The translations under genes were made by a program, and so were the position numbers. Of a stretch of 64,000 nt of DNA, positions 61,113 to 64,000 are shown in pieces. Position 1 is the stretch's first letter. Every line of letters starts with the position of its first letter. The stretch comes from Flavobacterium sp. H122 (GTDB lineage Bacteria; Bacteroidota; Bacteroidia; Flavobacteriales; Flavobacteriaceae): the NCBI RefSeq assembly GCF_004959765.1, contig NZ_SJZD01000001.1, positions 372,001 through 436,000 of the forward strand, written 5' to 3'. A model generated the notes under the pieces. The model was not told the origin of the DNA and searched no databases. It saw nothing but the letters and a program-made list of their open reading frames with translations.

Positions 61113-61173
61113 ATAGGAGAAACAAAAATACTTTAGCAAAAAAGATAAATTAATGAAGGTTCTTGAATCTTAA
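61113..61173 (+). pseudogene. Decayed copy of the LytTR gene 3' end
   Basis: The stretch from ATAGGAGAAACAAAAATA (61113) to CTTGAATCTTAA (61173) repeats the last ~69 bases of the LytTR gene (60980-61048) with a few substitutions and small deletions. The reading frame is disturbed. It reaches the priA stop codon, with which it overlaps by a few bases. Confidence 0.75.
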
Positions 61174-63617
61174 TTAACATCTACATTTACCGAAACCTTT
61201 ATAGCCCTGTACTGGGAAATAGCATCGAAACTATTCAGTATCTTCTGAATAGTTTTTTTTGTGTTTCCTAAATGTTTTTCCTGTGGAATTTTAATCAAGA
61301 TTGTTCTAATGTATTCATTCCTTATTTTACCCACTGGCGGTTCCTCAGGGCCTAACACAGGAATATCTAAATTTTGCTTAAAAACCTGATACAACCACAT
61401 CGAACCTTCTTTAAGCTTTTCAAAATCCTTATGCTTAATCGTAAGCTTAATCAGTTTAAAATAAGGTGGATATTTATAAATATGTCTTTCATACAATTGC
61501 TCTTTAAACATACCTATATAATCATTATGTGTAACTTGCTGGATTGTATTATGAAGCGGATTATAGGTTTGAATAACCACATTTCCTTTTTTATCGCTAC
61601 GCCCTGCCCTACCTGAAACCTGCGTCATCATTTGATAACTACGCTCAAAAGCTCTGAAATCCGGAAAATAAAGCATCGTATCAGCATTTAAGATCCCTAC
61701 TAGCGAAACATTATCGAAATCCAATCCTTTAGCTAACATTTGCGTTCCTACAAGAATATCAATCTCACGATTTTTGAAGCTATCAATCAATCTTTCAAAA
61801 GCATATTTCCCACGGGTTGTATCCTGATCCATTCTCTTAACATTCTTAGTAGGAAATAAACTTGCCAATTCTAATTCGATTTGTTCCGTACCAAAACCTT
61901 TAGATGTCAGATCAATACTCGAACAAGCGTGGCAATTTGTTGGTTTTGCAATACTATGTCCACAATAGTGACAACGCAATTGATTTTTAAATTTATGATA
62001 GGTTAAGCTCACATCACACTGTGGACATTGTGGTATATGTCCACAAGTCATACATTCAAGAACGGGTGCGTAACCTCTACGGTTTTGAAACAGGATAATC
62101 TGCTCACCGTTTGACAAAGCTTCCGTCATGGCATCAATCAGTGTCTGACTAAAATGCCCTGTCATTTTTTTTCGGAAATAATTATCTTTTAAATCCACCA
62201 AAACTATTTCAGGAAGAACGGCATTACCATAACGTTCCGTCAATTCAACCAAACCATATTTTCCGTTTTGAGCATTGAAATAAGTTTCTAAACCCGGAGT
62301 AGCTGATCCTAAAACCACTTTGGCTTTATGAAAATGAGCCAAAACAATGGAGGCATCCCGGGCATGATAACGTGGCGCCGGATCAACCTGTTTAAAAGTC
62401 TGTTCGTGTTCTTCATCAACAATGATTAATCCTAAATCATGAAAAGGCAAAAACAATGCCGAACGGGCTCCGATGACAATTTGCGATTTATCCGATTGAT
62501 TCAATACCTGATTCCAAACCTCAACGCGTTCATTATTGGAATATTTAGAATGAAAAACGGCTACTTTATTCCCAAAATGTTTTGTCAATCGGGAAACCAA
62601 TTGAGTTGTAAGGGCAATCTCAGGCAATAAATACAAAACCTGTTGTCCTTTTTCCAGATACTCTTCAATTAATTTGAAATACACTTCAGTTTTACCCGAA
62701 GCGGTTACCCCATGAAGCAGACAGACATCTTTACTTACCAAAGACTCTTTTATCTCTTCCAAAGCCTTTTGCTGATGATTATTCAACTCAATATGTGAAT
62801 TTTCAACCTCATCAAAAGAAACCCTGTCCTGCTGGATAAAATATTCTTCAAAAATACCTTTATCGATCAGAGATTTAACAACCGAAGTTCCAACATTTGC
62901 ATATTCTGAAAGCTCTTTAACAGAAATTGGTTTGCGCTGTGAAGCATTCAATTGAAAATAACTTAAAATCAGCTCTTTTTGTTTTTTAGCACTTTTTAAA
63001 AACTGAAGAAGTTCTTCTAATTTATCCGCTGAATTAAATTCAGACTGTAAACGGATATATCTAATCAATTTAGGCTTGTATTCTTCAATCATTTCTTCCT
63101 GAAGGTAAACGATTCCTTTTTCCATCAAACTTTGAATAACGGGAAATACTTTTTTCTTGTTAAGTATAGCAGTTATTTCATTTATTTTTAAAGCTGTTTG
63201 ATTTGATAAAGCCTCTACAATCAAATATTCATCATCTGATAAATCATTAGTTGTATAAACTTCTCTTTGGGCAGAAATAATAGTTTCACTTTCCAGCTGC
63301 AATGCAGATGGCAAAGCAGTGCGGTACACCTCACCAATAGCACACATATAATAAGTGGCTATCCAATTCCAGTGTTCCAATTGTATTTGCGTGACAATAG
63401 GTTTTTCATCAATAATCTGATGAATCTCTTTTGCTTCATATAATGCAGGCGGATTATGATGCTTATCAGCCACCAAACCGGTATAGAATTTACTCTTCCC
63501 GAAAGGCACCGCAACACGCATACCATTTTCCAAAAAAGAAAATTCCGCTTCCGAAACCTTATACGTAAAGGTCTGCGGAAGCGAAATTGGAATTATAACT
63601 TCTATAAAAAAGTGCAT
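61170..63617 (-). CDS. priA: Primosomal protein N' (replication restart helicase)
   Basis: An 815-residue superfamily 2 helicase that restarts stalled forks. The N-terminal 3'-DNA-binding domain starts FFIEVIIPISLPQTFTYKV; Walker A is LLHGVTASGKTEVYF; the DEEH box is LIIVDEEHEQTFKQ; eight zinc cysteines lie in CMTCGHIPQCPQCDVSLTY and LRCHYCGHSIAKPTNCHAC; and helicase motifs continue with GTQMLAKGLDFDNVSLVGILNAD and QVSGRAGRSDKKG. The last codons overlap the decayed LytTR copy. Confidence 0.96.
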   Translation of the reverse strand: MHFFIEVIIPISLPQTFTYKVSEAEFSFLENGMRVAVPFGKSKFYTGLVADKHHNPPALYEAKEIHQIIDEKPIVTQIQLEHWNWIATYYMCAIGEVYRTALPSALQLESETIISAQREVYTTNDLSDDEYLIVEALSNQTALKINEITAILNKKKVFPVIQSLMEKGIVYLQEEMIEEYKPKLIRYIRLQSEFNSADKLEELLQFLKSAKKQKELILSYFQLNASQRKPISVKELSEYANVGTSVVKSLIDKGIFEEYFIQQDRVSFDEVENSHIELNNHQQKALEEIKESLVSKDVCLLHGVTASGKTEVYFKLIEEYLEKGQQVLYLLPEIALTTQLVSRLTKHFGNKVAVFHSKYSNNERVEVWNQVLNQSDKSQIVIGARSALFLPFHDLGLIIVDEEHEQTFKQVDPAPRYHARDASIVLAHFHKAKVVLGSATPGLETYFNAQNGKYGLVELTERYGNAVLPEIVLVDLKDNYFRKKMTGHFSQTLIDAMTEALSNGEQIILFQNRRGYAPVLECMTCGHIPQCPQCDVSLTYHKFKNQLRCHYCGHSIAKPTNCHACSSIDLTSKGFGTEQIELELASLFPTKNVKRMDQDTTRGKYAFERLIDSFKNREIDILVGTQMLAKGLDFDNVSLVGILNADTMLYFPDFRAFERSYQMMTQVSGRAGRSDKKGNVVIQTYNPLHNTIQQVTHNDYIGMFKEQLYERHIYKYPPYFKLIKLTIKHKDFEKLKEGSMWLYQVFKQNLDIPVLGPEEPPVGKIRNEYIRTILIKIPQEKHLGNTKKTIQKILNSFDAISQYRAIKVSVNVDVN

Positions 63618-63620
63618 GAA

Positions 63621-64000
63621 TTATATTCTAACCCAACTTTGTGAACGGCCTATCAATGCAAAGCCCATATAACCTCTCACTGTTAATTTATCTTTACCTT
63701 CGAGTTTGATAAAACATTTATAAACACTTCCGGTTTCTGGATCAGTTATTTTACCACCGTTATACTCCTCACCGTCTTTTGACAGACCTTTAATAACAAG
63801 CAATCCTAATACAGGTTTGTTTTTGTCAGCTCCTTCGCATTTTTCGCATTTTCTATCACGCTTGGCAGGGTCAAAAATCTCAACAATTTTTCCATATACT
63901 TTCCCGTTAGACTCAAAAATTTCCACAATCGATTTTGCCTTACCTGTTTTATCGTCAATGGTTTTCCATTTTCCTAAAACTGATTGTGCATTAATTTGTA
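63621..64000 (-). CDS. DUF2147 protein (5' end outside window)
   Basis: The minus-strand frame stays open to base 64000 and reads QINAQSVLGKWKTIDDKTGKAKSIVEIFE before the first internal ATG, so the gene starts outside and its signal peptide is cut off here. The visible 126 residues match DUF2147: GKWKTIDDKTG, VYGKIVEIFDP, then CEKCEGADKNKPVLGLLVIKGL and GKITDPETGSVYKC, ending GFALIGRSQSWVRI. The family is periplasmic, lipocalin-like and of unknown function. It lies 3 bases upstream of priA. Confidence 0.9.
   Translation of the reverse strand, partial: QINAQSVLGKWKTIDDKTGKAKSIVEIFESNGKVYGKIVEIFDPAKRDRKCEKCEGADKNKPVLGLLVIKGLSKDGEEYNGGKITDPETGSVYKCFIKLEGKDKLTVRGYMGFALIGRSQSWVRI

Overview
The window reads as a chromosomal segment of a low-G+C member of the Bacteroidota, almost certainly family Flavobacteriaceae and probably Flavobacterium or a close relative. 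The evidence is type IX secretion C-terminal domains on two peptidases, a PorD-family protein, Flavobacteriia-typical families (DUF6452, DUF6048, DUF6095, DUF6495, DUF6913, DUF4835), promoters with the Bacteroidota -7 element TAnnTTTG, near absence of Shine-Dalgarno sequences, and very A+T-rich spacers. No rRNA, tRNA, CRISPR array, transposase or integrase was seen.

Layout. 1-4.5 kb: 3' end of uvrA, then an accessory stretch with an OLD-type ATPase/TOPRIM nuclease and a small membrane protein, each bounded by matching short inverted ends like integron cassettes, followed by two orphan genes, one resembling a glycosyltransferase-51 domain that lacks its catalytic segment. 4.7-9.5 kb: two tandem secreted M28 peptidases, a secreted protein behind a sigma-54-like promoter, a candidate small RNA sharing that gene's 3' end, and a two-part YeeE/YedE sulfur transporter. 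9.7-17.8 kb: lipoprotein, ornithine aminotransferase, DUF1003 protein, a PhoX-like/di-haem peroxidase lipoprotein pair, DUF1697 and two paralogous secreted proteins. 18-19.4 kb: an Imm35-like gene between two copies of a degenerate intergenic repeat. 19.4-22.1 kb: rlmD-DUF6452-DUF6048.

22.1-32.8 kb is the least ordinary part: a four-gene run (CHAP/peptidoglycan-binding lysin, polytopic membrane protein with a trypsin-like domain, secreted barrel-like protein, six-TM protein), then a protein-glutaminase-like enzyme and a 979-residue metallopeptidase-like protein, both without a visible signal peptide. The block ends at a decayed copy of the DUF6048 3' end, so related gene ends bracket it.

33-64 kb is mostly core genome: RNA and small-molecule methyltransferases, ZIP transporter, murQ, TerC, a two-component system, coaE, a probable seven-gene operon bamD-rpoZ-coaBC-porD-recN-TPR-fabV, dapA, a 5'-nucleotidase split into two genes, four tandem YhhN-type membrane proteins behind ligA, the rpsF-rpsR-rplI operon, a LytTR response regulator with a decayed copy of its 3' end, priA, and a DUF2147 gene cut by the window edge.

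All calls come from reading the sequence and remembered family motifs. No database search, folding program or alignment tool was run.
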